From a virus: a stretch of DNA of 23,357 nucleotides. The translations under genes were made by a program, and so were the position numbers. Location of the stretch: the IMG/VR virus record IMGVR_UViG_3300017977_000100, positions 1-23,357 of that record; one strand, written 5' to 3'. Under the pieces are notes generated by a model. That model made no database searches. It worked only from the letters and a program-made list of their open reading frames with translations, and was not told where the DNA came from. Positions 1 through 7,551 of the stretch are shown piece by piece (the first letter of the stretch is position 1; each line of letters starts with the position of its first letter).

Positions 1-2436
1 TATACTCTCACCTATGCTACTAAATCCTGTACTTACCCAATTAAATAAAGAAGTGAATTTTGTCTTAATGTATTCAACACTTCCATTCCAAGCCGAACCT
101 ATACTCTCACCTATGCTACTAAACCCATTGACCAAATCAGCCCCAACATGTAAGATTGAGCTAATTGCCTTGATAACCAATTTGATAGGGAACAAAACGA
201 TTTTAAAAGCCGTTCCAATAGCACTACCTACACTATTTGCATTGATACCAACACTGTTTAAAACTTCTCCAACTCCTACAAGTATAGGTTTAATAGAGCT
301 AACTACAGAGCCTATCACATTACCAACAGATTGAAACACTGGCTTCAAAGCACTGTAAAGCTCATAGAACCCACTTCCAAGTTCAACTAATACACTTTTA
401 AAGTCTTGTAGAAAAGGAGAAACTGAAGAGCTAAATCCACTAAATACCCCTCCCAGAACAGAACCAATAGCCGAAGTGACTTTTTTGATTGTAGTATATG
501 CCACATAGATGTTTTTGGATACCACACTAAAGAGATATCCTACACCATTACCAATACTCTTTGATGTGATACCTATACCCTTTAGTCCAGAGCCTATTTT
601 AGAGAAAATACCGTTTGCAGTATCATATATCTTCGAGAATATTGAAGCCACATCCGAGCCTATTACCTTAAGATAAACAATTGCAGGTGCAATCCCCTCT
701 TTAAATCCATCCCATAAACCATTTAGAGTATCTCGAACAGGTTTAAATTTAGTATAGAGTGCAACACCAGCTGTACCTAAAGCGATAACACCAAGCGTGA
801 TAGCCGTGACAGGTCCAGCTAAAAAAGCAAGAGCAGACCCAACACCTGTAACAACCAAACCAAACCCAGCAAGTGCCACCGTTCCTACAATTAGACCAGC
901 ACCAAGACCAAAGACCCACTTAGAGAACTCTGGAAACTTTTCTGTAAATGCATTAAGAGAAGAGGTTACCGAGGTTAATCCACCTGTAACATAACGGATA
1001 ACTGGCAACAACCCAAGAGTGAGTGATATATTTAATCCCTCAACAGCAGAGCTTAGTAGTTTAAACTGCCCCAAAGTTGTATCAAGCTTTATATCTTGGA
1101 TTTTTTGCGTTGTCCCCAACGAGTTATCAATAGTGGACTTATATTTTAGAATAGAATCTTTACCCTCTTTTAGAAGAGCAATTCCTGAGCTTAGAGCTGT
1201 CATACCAAAGAGGTGCTTCATCTTCTCGTTCTTATCACCCTCATTCAGTCCTTTCATCGCTACATTCAACTCACCGATAATTGTTGGTAGCCCCTTAAAC
1301 TTACCTCGTGCATCATAAGCAGTTACTCCAAGTGATTCTAATGCTTTTCGTGCTTCACTTGGTGGAGCTGATAATCGCGTGTAGATCTGTCTAAGCGATG
1401 TACCAGCCATAGAGGCTTGTATACCAACATTACCAAGCTTCCCAGCTAATGCCGACACCTCTGTAATCCCTACATTTAACCCACTGGCTACAGGTGCAAC
1501 ATACTTCATCGTCTCACCCAACATGGTGAGGTCGGTATTGGATGTGGTAAATGTCTTAGCTAAAACATCTGATACCATTCCCATCTTCTCTGCTTTGATT
1601 TGAAAGCCACTCAATATATTTGAAGCGATATTCGCACTGGTAGCCAAATCTACTGAACCAGCTGTAGCCAACCCTAAGACACCATTCATAGCCCCTAACT
1701 GTTGTTTGGTATCAAAACCAGCTATGGCTAAAAACTTCATCCCCTGAGCTGCTTGTGTAGCACTCCACTCTGTTGTTGCTCCCAACTCCCTAGCTTTAGA
1801 AGATAGAATATCAAAGTTTTGAGCGTTCATATCTTTTGTAAATGCCTTAACATCTGCCATCGCCGTCTCAAAATTGATACTTGCGTTAAACGGTACAACC
1901 ATAACGCCACCTGCCGTTAATGCCCCTGCCATTGCTGTACCACTTAAGTGTCTTCTATCTCTTCTGTGTTCTACCACTGGCGATGGCGATACTGGAGCTA
2001 CAACAGTAGATGCCACTGCACTTCGAGATACAGAAGAGGACATTGAGGCACTAATCTTTTTTTGCTCTATTGCCCCTTTAGTTAGGTTTTCAGAGGTTTT
2101 TTTAGTGTAGAAAGCTGTCTGCTTTGCACTACGCTCCAACGCTGTCATATCTTTTCTAGCAGTAGTAAGAGCATCTCTACTAGTAGTCACATCCAGCTTT
2201 ATGGGATTGGCTGATATTTTTGCTGAAGTACTCCGTATCTTTCCTAGATGGTTTTCTAAACTAGTTATATTTCTTTTAAGAAGAGAGAAGTTAGTAGTTT
2301 TCATAAACTCTATTCTCTCCATCTTTTTAGCTGTTGTATGGAGTTTATTTACAGATACTTGGAGGAAGTTAGAACCACGAATGGCACTATTCATAACCAT
2401 ATTTATTGACAGGGATTGGTCTCTAGCTGAAGCCAC
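1..2436 (-). CDS. T: Phage tail tape measure protein (5' part, runs off left edge)
   Basis: The frame is open from a GTG at 2436 to the left edge, giving at least 812 residues. GTG is chosen because it overlaps the upstream stop (TAGTG) and has GAGG seven bases before it; the next in-frame ATG is at 2400. Residues about 165-400 read like the conserved core of the Mu/P2 tape measure family (FETAMADVKAFT, then TEWSATQAAQGMKFLAIAG). A long hydrophobic Gly/Ala/Val-rich stretch around residues 508-563 is the usual membrane-spanning or DNA-channel segment. At the left edge a 33-residue repeat begins, with FSSIGESI at 772-779 and again at 805-812. The protein sets tail length and is threaded through the tube before DNA ejection. 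It is the last tail gene of this operon in the window. The missing 3' end prevents a full length estimate. Confidence 0.93.
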   Translation of the reverse strand, partial: MASARDQSLSINMVMNSAIRGSNFLQVSVNKLHTTAKKMERIEFMKTTNFSLLKRNITSLENHLGKIRSTSAKISANPIKLDVTTSRDALTTARKDMTALERSAKQTAFYTKKTSENLTKGAIEQKKISASMSSSVSRSAVASTVVAPVSPSPVVEHRRDRRHLSGTAMAGALTAGGVMVVPFNASINFETAMADVKAFTKDMNAQNFDILSSKARELGATTEWSATQAAQGMKFLAIAGFDTKQQLGAMNGVLGLATAGSVDLATSANIASNILSGFQIKAEKMGMVSDVLAKTFTTSNTDLTMLGETMKYVAPVASGLNVGITEVSALAGKLGNVGIQASMAGTSLRQIYTRLSAPPSEARKALESLGVTAYDARGKFKGLPTIIGELNVAMKGLNEGDKNEKMKHLFGMTALSSGIALLKEGKDSILKYKSTIDNSLGTTQKIQDIKLDTTLGQFKLLSSAVEGLNISLTLGLLPVIRYVTGGLTSVTSSLNAFTEKFPEFSKWVFGLGAGLIVGTVALAGFGLVVTGVGSALAFLAGPVTAITLGVIALGTAGVALYTKFKPVRDTLNGLWDGFKEGIAPAIVYLKVIGSDVASIFSKIYDTANGIFSKIGSGLKGIGITSKSIGNGVGYLFSVVSKNIYVAYTTIKKVTSAIGSVLGGVFSGFSSSVSPFLQDFKSVLVELGSGFYELYSALKPVFQSVGNVIGSVVSSIKPILVGVGEVLNSVGINANSVGSAIGTAFKIVLFPIKLVIKAISSILHVGADLVNGFSSIGESIGSAWNGSVEYIKTKFTSLFNWVSTGFSSIGESI

Positions 2437-2918
2437 TACACCACCTCACAATAACCGTTAAAGGTAACTATTAAACCTTTTCTTATGAGAACTCTAATAA
2501 ACCTCTCTATCTCTCTTTGAGACTTATCAAAATACTCTTTTAACTCAATAGAGCTAATGGGTTGTTTTTCTTGGATTTGAGAGAATACGGCATCCAAAGA
2601 GAATGCCGTACCAACATGATTTAAGGAGAATAAATATGGCATATCATCGCTTGACTCTGAATCACTACCAACCGAATCAACACCCTGTACATAAGAAGTT
2701 GTATCATTTTCATAATTTGAGCCAACACCACTCAAAACAAAACTATCCAAAGTGTCCAACTTATCTAATTTGCCAAGTTTTTCAACCACTACACCAAACA
2801 GACCATCCACATACTGCCTATTGTCACTTTGAATTTTTTTACCATAATCCTTTATAACAGTAGCAGTACTTTTGCTCTTTTCAGTAAACAAAGTATGGAT
2901 AGCGTGTTCAGTACTCAT
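2436..2918 (-). CDS. Unknown tail-operon protein with coiled-coil N-terminus and winged-helix-like C-terminus
   Basis: 160 residues, unrecognised as a whole. Residues 16-41 resemble residues 20-45 of the neighbouring 276-residue protein (pattern STAxVIxxYGxK, then D, R, D and F at matching places), so the two genes probably share a duplicated N-terminal module. Residues 40-58 are rich in Lys-Leu-Asp, and 60-95 are Ser/Asp-rich and probably flexible. The C-terminal 50 residues (SSIELKEYFDKSQREIERFI, then an RKGLI turn and a short beta end) look like a winged-helix fold. The start has a good AAGAGGTAA ribosome site and the stop overlaps the tape measure start. The position, just before the tape measure gene, suggests a tail assembly or tape-measure-associated role. 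DNA binding is only inferred. Confidence 0.8.
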   Translation of the reverse strand: MSTEHAIHTLFTEKSKSTATVIKDYGKKIQSDNRQYVDGLFGVVVEKLGKLDKLDTLDSFVLSGVGSNYENDTTSYVQGVDSVGSDSESSDDMPYLFSLNHVGTAFSLDAVFSQIQEKQPISSIELKEYFDKSQREIERFIRVLIRKGLIVTFNGYCEVV

Positions 2919-2930
2919 AACATTTACCTC

Positions 2931-3761
2931 TTAGGCTGTTTGTTCAACTGGAACTGGCTCAAGCCCACAGATTACTCTCATTGCATTTTCATCAGCTGGA
3001 ATTTGAGTTTTTAAGTCATTGACCATATCAAGGCTTACAAAGTTACCATCAACATACTGCTTAGAGTTATTCTCTGCTGTCTCTGCTTGTTCTTTTGCTG
3101 TCTCTGCATTGGCTTTGATAGCTTTTTCAGAGTCATCTACACGGCTTTTTAAACCTTTTGTTGTAACACCATCAACTTCAGTGTCATTGATGACATCTTC
3201 AAGACTCTTGACACGTTGCTTTAGCAAAACAAGAGCTTCACCACCCTCATCAACAGCAACTTTAATCTCTTGGCGTAGCTTGTCACGCTCACCATCAGTA
3301 TACTCTTTACCAGCAGTTAGCGACTCTTCAATAGATTTTGCTAAATCTGCTTTAGCCTGTGCCAAGCCTTGCTGAAGAATCGTAATGTTTGTAGAGTTTG
3401 TTTTACTCGTTGCATCTGCTCTGTTTGCTGTTGCCTCAACAGTACTCAGACGTTCTTTAATTTCTGTAATTTGGTCATTAATATTTTTAAGTGAACCAAG
3501 AACGTCTTTTAGGTTACCATCTTCGCTAAGAAGCTTTTGTAGCTCTTGAATCGCTTCAACAGCAGTTTGCACACCATCTGTATCAGAGATAACATCAAGC
3601 TTATCTAAACGGTCAAAAGCACGTTTAAACTCAGCATCTAAACGAACTCGTTCATCTGCAATCAGCTTATTACCATAGGCAAGGATTACCTGTGCTGTAC
3701 TTTCACGTTGAGCTTTATAGTAATCTTGCCACGCTTGCTCTAAAACTGGATTATTTGACAT
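2931..3761 (-). CDS. Long coiled-coil protein of the tail operon, function unknown
   Basis: 276 residues, strongly helical and charged. Heptad-like stretches cover about 20-130 and 130-245, including LKNINDQITEIKERLSTVEA and DKLRQEIKVAVDEGGEALVL. The N-terminal 20-45 module is shared with the next gene, and a second QYVDGNF motif near residue 236 echoes QYVDGLF of that neighbour. No signal peptide or membrane span is seen. GAAGGTGG precedes the ATG, and the HU-like gene ends 15 bases upstream. Lying between the chaperone frameshift gene and the tape measure gene, it may be a scaffold or chaperone wrapped around the tape measure, or a fibre-like structural part. Neither is shown by sequence alone. 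Confidence 0.82.
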   Translation of the reverse strand: MSNNPVLEQAWQDYYKAQRESTAQVILAYGNKLIADERVRLDAEFKRAFDRLDKLDVISDTDGVQTAVEAIQELQKLLSEDGNLKDVLGSLKNINDQITEIKERLSTVEATANRADATSKTNSTNITILQQGLAQAKADLAKSIEESLTAGKEYTDGERDKLRQEIKVAVDEGGEALVLLKQRVKSLEDVINDTEVDGVTTKGLKSRVDDSEKAIKANAETAKEQAETAENNSKQYVDGNFVSLDMVNDLKTQIPADENAMRVICGLEPVPVEQTA

Positions 3762-3776
3762 CTAAACCACCTTCTC

Positions 3777-4127
3777 TTAATCAACCAAAGGGTTGTTCAT
3801 TTTTTGAACCAAGTTATCACTTGCCTCGAAGCGAACAGTATCATAAGCTGGTGTTACACCAGTAAGCCAACCACCTTTTCCATCTGGGGTTTTGTACGGT
3901 CTCTCTTTTAGGTGAACAATCTTCAGTGTTCCGAGTCCTCGAAACTTAATACCTTTACCTTGGACAAACGCACCCTCTGCAAGGTCATTACCTGTATCTA
4001 AAACAAGGTCAATCACCTCTTGTGTACAATGTTTTTTAACCGTATCACTCAAATCTGCACGACCTTTAATGTGGTCATAAACAGCTTTTCTAACCTCTTG
4101 TTCGTTGTAAGTCTCTTCTTTTTTCAT
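3777..4127 (-). CDS. HU/IHF-family DNA-binding protein inside the tail operon
   Basis: 116 residues. The layout follows the HU fold: two N-terminal helices (about 8-50), then the beta arm and core with GIKFRGLGTLKIVHLKERPY near 58-77, matching the family's GFGTF-x-V-x-x-R-x-x-R segment. The closing strand and helix, TVRFEASDNLVQKMN, matches the family's KFKPGKxLKxxVN. It is longer than a typical 90-residue HU because of a short Gly-rich insert (about 83-91) where the DNA-intercalating tip would be. The proline of the tip (RNP in HU) is changed to a KTPDGK context. AAAGGAAAG precedes the ATG. HU proteins bend and compact DNA. Placement between the tail chaperone and tape measure genes is odd, so it may act in late gene control, DNA packaging or tail assembly. 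Confidence 0.85.
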   Translation of the reverse strand: MKKEETYNEQEVRKAVYDHIKGRADLSDTVKKHCTQEVIDLVLDTGNDLAEGAFVQGKGIKFRGLGTLKIVHLKERPYKTPDGKGGWLTGVTPAYDTVRFEASDNLVQKMNNPLVD

Positions 4128-4238
4128 GAAACTTTCCTTTCGCTTTCTTTGTAATAGCTTTTTTACACCACTCTATCCAATGGATAAAGCCTATATAGTG
4201 GAAACCATGAACTGTATTTTTTAACAGCTTAGGTGAGT
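4128..4238 (-). other. 111-bp gap after E' with a start-less open frame
   Basis: This gap lies between the E' stop and the HU-like start on the minus strand. One frame stays open across it and reads FHYIGFIHWIEWCKKA but has no ATG, GTG or TTG start. The FH..W..W pattern loosely recalls the small P2 GpE family. It may be a remnant or chance. No terminator hairpin is evident. Confidence 0.3.
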
Positions 4239-4427
4239 TTAGAGCCTACCGAGGCTCATCAACTCTACTTTTTGCTTATGCCTTTTTAAAGCAACTTGAA
4301 ATCTTTTGTACCAATCCCTAATTAAAAGAGATTTTTGATACTCTTCGGTCAAACCAAAAAACTCATATATAAGGCTATAAGCCTCTAATATGTTCTCTCT
4401 ATCGCCTCCAAGGCGAACTAAAAACCC
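4239..4427 (-). CDS. E' frameshift extension of the tail assembly chaperone
   Basis: If ribosomes slip one base back on GGGTTTT, translation continues past the E stop for 60 more residues to the TAA at 4239-4241, giving an E+E' protein of 156 residues. The extension begins LVRLGGDRENILEAY and is helical and basic (a WYKRFQVALKRHKQK segment), a sensible protein sequence rather than random frame text. It has no start codon or ribosome site of its own, and a short one-frame reading would miss it. In P2 and lambda the equivalent extensions (E', T of G-T) link the chaperone to the tail tube. That function here is by analogy. Confidence 0.85.
   Translation of the reverse strand, partial: GFLVRLGGDRENILEAYSLIYEFFGLTEEYQKSLLIRDWYKRFQVALKRHKQKVELMSLGRL
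4402..4427 (-). promoter_or_regulatory. Programmed -1 ribosomal frameshift site: slippery heptamer plus hairpin
   Basis: On the minus strand the heptamer G-GGT-TTT (4421-4427) fits the X-XXY-YYZ rule in the E reading frame and is followed at once by the TAG stop. Four bases after the heptamer comes TCGCCT-TGG-AGGCGA (4402-4416), a 6-bp stem with a 3-base loop, placed to stall the ribosome. Tail chaperone genes of many dsDNA tailed phages carry a frameshift at this spot. Confidence 0.85.
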
Positions 4428-4708
4428 TGTAATTCCTGCATCAAAATATCACGGTCTTTATTTGCTAACATCAAGATATCAGAGTACTCAATTCCAGTAG
4501 AGACAGATATTTGAACATATCCTCCTAACTTTCCAGAGCTCTCTTCTTTTGCAATCGTTTCATCGTCATATCCTGTTAATTCATTCATAGTTAGAACAGT
4601 GACTTTGACAGTTTCTCTTCCTTCTTGAACCTCTCTAATCTCACCGAATGGATACGGACGCGATAACTGAACTTCTTTTGATGCGTATTGAACTGTTTTT
4701 TTACTCAT
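4418..4708 (-). CDS. E: Tail assembly chaperone E (zero-frame product)
   Basis: 96 residues, resembling the Mu gp41 / P2 gpE tail assembly chaperone group. It opens with a short beta segment (VQLSRPYPFGEIREV), followed by a polar middle and a C-terminal helix with the D-x-x-I/L-x-x-x-L pattern (NKDRDILMQELQGF). Such proteins coat the tape measure protein before the tube polymerises. It lies directly downstream of the sheath and tube genes, as in P2, with AAAGGA seven bases before the ATG. The gene ends in GGT TTT TAG, a slippery site, so ribosomes are expected to make both this short form and a longer E+E' form. Confidence 0.87.
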   Translation of the reverse strand: MSKKTVQYASKEVQLSRPYPFGEIREVQEGRETVKVTVLTMNELTGYDDETIAKEESSGKLGGYVQISVSTGIEYSDILMLANKDRDILMQELQGF

Positions 4709-4727
4709 TGTTTTCCTTTATTGTTTT

Positions 4728-5213
4728 TTAAATTCCTAGATTTTTAGCGAAAGTCTGCAATAGATTATCACCACTCCCATACGATAAGTGAACTCCTTGT
4801 CTATTCCATTTAACCGTTTGATCACCGTCAACTTTTTCAATATATGCATCAACGATAACTTCAAACTCTCTACCTGTTTTATCACCCTCCTTAGTAACCA
4901 ATTTACTTGATACCATTCGATGACTAATCGCCATAGATAAAGGTTTATCAACGGAGTCTTCCCCTCTAATATTTCCTTTTAGAAGAAAATCTTCACCATT
5001 TGCGATTGAATTTAAATAGTGCTGTGATGCATCCCACACCGTAAATTTCAATCTAGGTGATTTAGGGATACCCGTAATCTGCTCATCTACAACCTCATAC
5101 TCAAAATCAGGAGGTGCAACATCACCCGTTTTTCCGAATGTATTTTTCCCACCGATTACAAGAGCCAAACCAGTTAAAAGTTGTGCTTCAGCACCTAATC
5201 CTTGTTTTTGCAT
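4728..5213 (-). CDS. FII: Major tail tube protein (P2 gpFII-like)
   Basis: 161 residues, directly after the sheath gene with one base between the sheath TAA and this ATG; the ribosome site GGAGG lies inside the end of the sheath gene. The middle and C-terminal parts follow the tube pattern: a beta hairpin (HRMVSSKLVTKEGDKTGREF), then VIVDAYIEKVDGDQTVKWNR, and an ending in NLGI, like the P2 FII ending in a short R-NxGL tail. The protein should polymerise into the hexameric inner tube. The N-terminus is somewhat divergent from P2, so the call relies on position as well as sequence. Confidence 0.85.
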   Translation of the reverse strand: MQKQGLGAEAQLLTGLALVIGGKNTFGKTGDVAPPDFEYEVVDEQITGIPKSPRLKFTVWDASQHYLNSIANGEDFLLKGNIRGEDSVDKPLSMAISHRMVSSKLVTKEGDKTGREFEVIVDAYIEKVDGDQTVKWNRQGVHLSYGSGDNLLQTFAKNLGI

Positions 5214-5214
5214 T

Positions 5215-6414
5215 TTAAGCTCCTCCCTCTTCTAATTCAGGGGCAATGTATTCGTTTGTAGCCCACGGTTGAATCATAACTGTTCTAATCGCTGGATTAT
5301 TTCCTACTTTGTAATCAAAATATAAATTTCCTGCCGAAACCTCTTCAGGTGAGTTAGCATCTGATAACCACACTTCATAACCAAGTGCAACACCTTTTGA
5401 TTTTGCTTTACCCAAGAAGTTTTCAATCGCTAAACCGATATGCTCTTTTACTTCAGTAAATGGGCGTTGGTGATATTTTTTTAGCTTCTGTCTCATCTCT
5501 TCTGAAAGTCTGTCATGGAAGCGAATAAACTCTAATTTATTCTCTGTAGAATCTTGATATGTGGTTTCAAAGTTGTACATCTCAAAACCGTTATCATTAA
5601 AAATGACACATAGACCAGCCTGAGCCAAAGTGTTAACATCACACTGTTTACCCTCTTCATAAGTAAGTAGCACATCAAGAGCAGTTACACCATATACAGG
5701 ACGGTTACCGTGAGAGTAGGCAAAACCAAATTCACCTAAAGCACTATCCCAGTAAGCATTATGTCCAGCAATAACAGCAGATAACGGTCGCGATATTTCC
5801 TCTTTCTTATATTTAGAGAATTTCTTTCCATAGAATGGACTTACCAACAACCTCTTTGAACCAATCCCCTCAGAAGCCTTAACGGCTTCTTGAACAGAAG
5901 TAGAATTCAATTCAATTACACCAGCAGTCTGTGTAAATTCCACAAAACCTTTCATACGCTCAACAACATCTTTATCTGTTGAGAAATATGGTGCGACTGT
6001 CCATCTAATCTTGTAGACAAAAGAGAAGAGAGTTCTTGCATATCTAAATGAATCAATTACATCCAGTGCCTTAGCTTTAATCTCTTTACTATCATAGAAT
6101 GTCTCAGGCTTTTTAGTTAGCTGTGTCTTTGTTACAGGCACAACACCAACAACAACAGGAGCTTCGATATACTGCATAACAATATCATCTAACGACTCTC
6201 TAATCGTTCCCTCAATACCCTCAAAGGCTTCAAGAGCTTTACTAGCACTTGTAAAAAGAAGTAAGCCTTTTTGTGTATTCATTTTTTCCTGCAACTCTTT
6301 TGATAAAGATGTTGCAATTGCACTACCTACTAAACCAATAACCGAACCACCTTGAACAACAATAGATGGTGGTTTAACTTTTTTCAATGGTTTTAAATTA
6401 ATACCTTGATACAT
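5215..6414 (-). CDS. FI: Contractile tail sheath protein (P2 gpFI-like)
   Basis: 399 residues, in the size range of P2/Mu sheath proteins. The clearest family feature is around residues 215-250: PLSAVIAGHNAYWDSALGEF, then HGNRPVYGVTALD. This corresponds to the conserved sheath core in which the monomer wraps the tube. The C-terminal region contains a typical helical/beta packing domain (EHIGLAIENFLGKA and the segment before IQPWATNEYIAPELEEGG). The N-terminal 60 residues include a Gly-rich VVQGGSVIGLVGSA stretch, as in P2 FI. The ATG overlaps the upstream stop. The sheath contracts to drive the tube through the host envelope. Confidence 0.92.
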   Translation of the reverse strand: MYQGINLKPLKKVKPPSIVVQGGSVIGLVGSAIATSLSKELQEKMNTQKGLLLFTSASKALEAFEGIEGTIRESLDDIVMQYIEAPVVVGVVPVTKTQLTKKPETFYDSKEIKAKALDVIDSFRYARTLFSFVYKIRWTVAPYFSTDKDVVERMKGFVEFTQTAGVIELNSTSVQEAVKASEGIGSKRLLVSPFYGKKFSKYKKEEISRPLSAVIAGHNAYWDSALGEFGFAYSHGNRPVYGVTALDVLLTYEEGKQCDVNTLAQAGLCVIFNDNGFEMYNFETTYQDSTENKLEFIRFHDRLSEEMRQKLKKYHQRPFTEVKEHIGLAIENFLGKAKSKGVALGYEVWLSDANSPEEVSAGNLYFDYKVGNNPAIRTVMIQPWATNEYIAPELEEGGA

Positions 6415-7085
6415 TACACTACTCCATCATTTACACTAAAAATTTTAGTTTCAGGGTGATAGTTCACTCCTGTTCCACACTTTCCAGAGTGTAAAACTTT
6501 TACTTCACCATCATCTTTTTTTGAGATAATCTCCCATTCACAGCACATCCAACATGTAAGCGAATCATCATCCTCTTTTCTGACAAGATAATGATTTGTC
6601 TCATCATCAAACCATCTACTTAGCTCTACAACACATAGAGTTGCAATAGATGTTTCAGTTCTATATCTAAACTCTTTCAGCTCTTTTCGATAGGCTGACT
6701 CACAATGTCTTTTCTGCCGTTGGAACTGCTTATTATCTATAAGACCAAGAGCGTAAAGCATCTTTGCGATACGATAAGCCAAATAGTTAACTATACGCCG
6801 AAAGAAGTTCCATACACTTTCATCACGATACTTATATAGATTTGAACTAATCGTCCAGTCTTCTGTTCCAAAAATAAGCGTTCCTCCGTGTTGGTCGTTT
6901 GACACCATCACACTAAACATATATTTAAGAGCATGACCTTTGACAATACTTTTAGAGAGGACAATTAAAAATATCACTGGCCCTGTAACAGCAATCAGTA
7001 GATAAAGAATAGTGTTAACCACCAAAAGAATAAAACCAGCTGTCAATCTTCTCGCTACTCCGACTGTTCCAATATCATTATTCAT
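6414..7085 (-). CDS. Two-transmembrane phage protein with Cys-rich C-terminus, function unknown
   Basis: 223 residues. The N-terminus holds two close hydrophobic spans (about 14-33 and 34-50) with a short turn, like a membrane hairpin. Residues about 68-100 contain GGTLIFGTEDWTISSN and then FFRRIVNYLAY. Around 125-135 is HCESAYRKE. These two blocks recall a small phage family often found near lysis genes, with a G-D-x-x-ET(I/V)S motif and a later HC-x-x-(A/S)-Y-x-x-E motif; that comparison is from memory. The C-terminus has clustered cysteines (CWMCCEW, later GKCG) and may bind metal. It overlaps the preceding lipoprotein gene by eight bases and the sheath start by one. A holin-like or superinfection role is possible but unproven. 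Confidence 0.75.
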   Translation of the reverse strand: MNNDIGTVGVARRLTAGFILLVVNTILYLLIAVTGPVIFLIVLSKSIVKGHALKYMFSVMVSNDQHGGTLIFGTEDWTISSNLYKYRDESVWNFFRRIVNYLAYRIAKMLYALGLIDNKQFQRQKRHCESAYRKELKEFRYRTETSIATLCVVELSRWFDDETNHYLVRKEDDDSLTCWMCCEWEIISKKDDGEVKVLHSGKCGTGVNYHPETKIFSVNDGVV

Positions 7086-7551
7086 GGTCTACCTCTTTCA
7101 TTTCAAAATCAAAACGATAAACTTCCGTAAAACCATCATCTATATCAAGTATTCTAAACGAATGAATTTCATTAAAATGAATTCGTGAGATAGGCACAGA
7201 AACAGAGCATTGGGAATCATTTTTATCAATGCTTATCTCATATATATCAACACTACCAAGCGATTCAATCTCATGCTCCAACATATATGACTTGTTAACA
7301 TCCAATGCAGGTGCTAACCAATCAACTTCTAAGAGATAATCATCATTATTCTCTGCAGTATCATCGGATACAATGGTAGCTGTAACATTACTTTCATTCT
7401 TACTCAACTGGTAAGGTTTTCCAAGCTGCACCGTAACGCTCTCACCATTTGGTAAAGAGTACTCTCCACTCAATTTAATTTTTTCAGACAAACAGCCACT
7501 CAAAATAACGGCTAAACCTGCTAAGATTAAGATTTTATAAATCCACTTCAT
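7078..7551 (-). CDS. Predicted lipoprotein, about 157 residues
   Basis: The start is taken as ATG 7551 because AGGAGG lies eight bases upstream; the frame is also open from a GTG at 7557, which sits too close to that site. The signal peptide MKWIYKILILAGLAVILSGC ends in a clear lipobox (LSGC), so the mature protein should be lipidated at that Cys. The rest is beta-rich and acidic (LSGEYSLPNGESVTVQLGKP, then a series of short strands). No named family is recognised. The gene starts inside the end of the previous lipoprotein gene and its end overlaps the two-TM gene, so the three are co-translated. It could be an outer-membrane exclusion or conversion protein, or part of a lysis or adsorption device. 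Confidence 0.8.
   Translation of the reverse strand: MKWIYKILILAGLAVILSGCLSEKIKLSGEYSLPNGESVTVQLGKPYQLSKNESNVTATIVSDDTAENNDDYLLEVDWLAPALDVNKSYMLEHEIESLGSVDIYEISIDKNDSQCSVSVPISRIHFNEIHSFRILDIDDGFTEVYRFDFEMKEVDHE

Noticed and set aside
797-2461. Several plus-strand open frames of 65-99 codons over the left end
   Set aside because: They are antisense to the tape measure gene, which reads continuously on the minus strand with family-type sequence; they have no ribosome sites or domain-like text.
6414-7085. Assigning the two-TM protein as a holin
   Set aside because: No endolysin lies nearby and the protein is too long with a Cys-rich cytoplasmic or periplasmic end; membrane hairpin alone is not enough.
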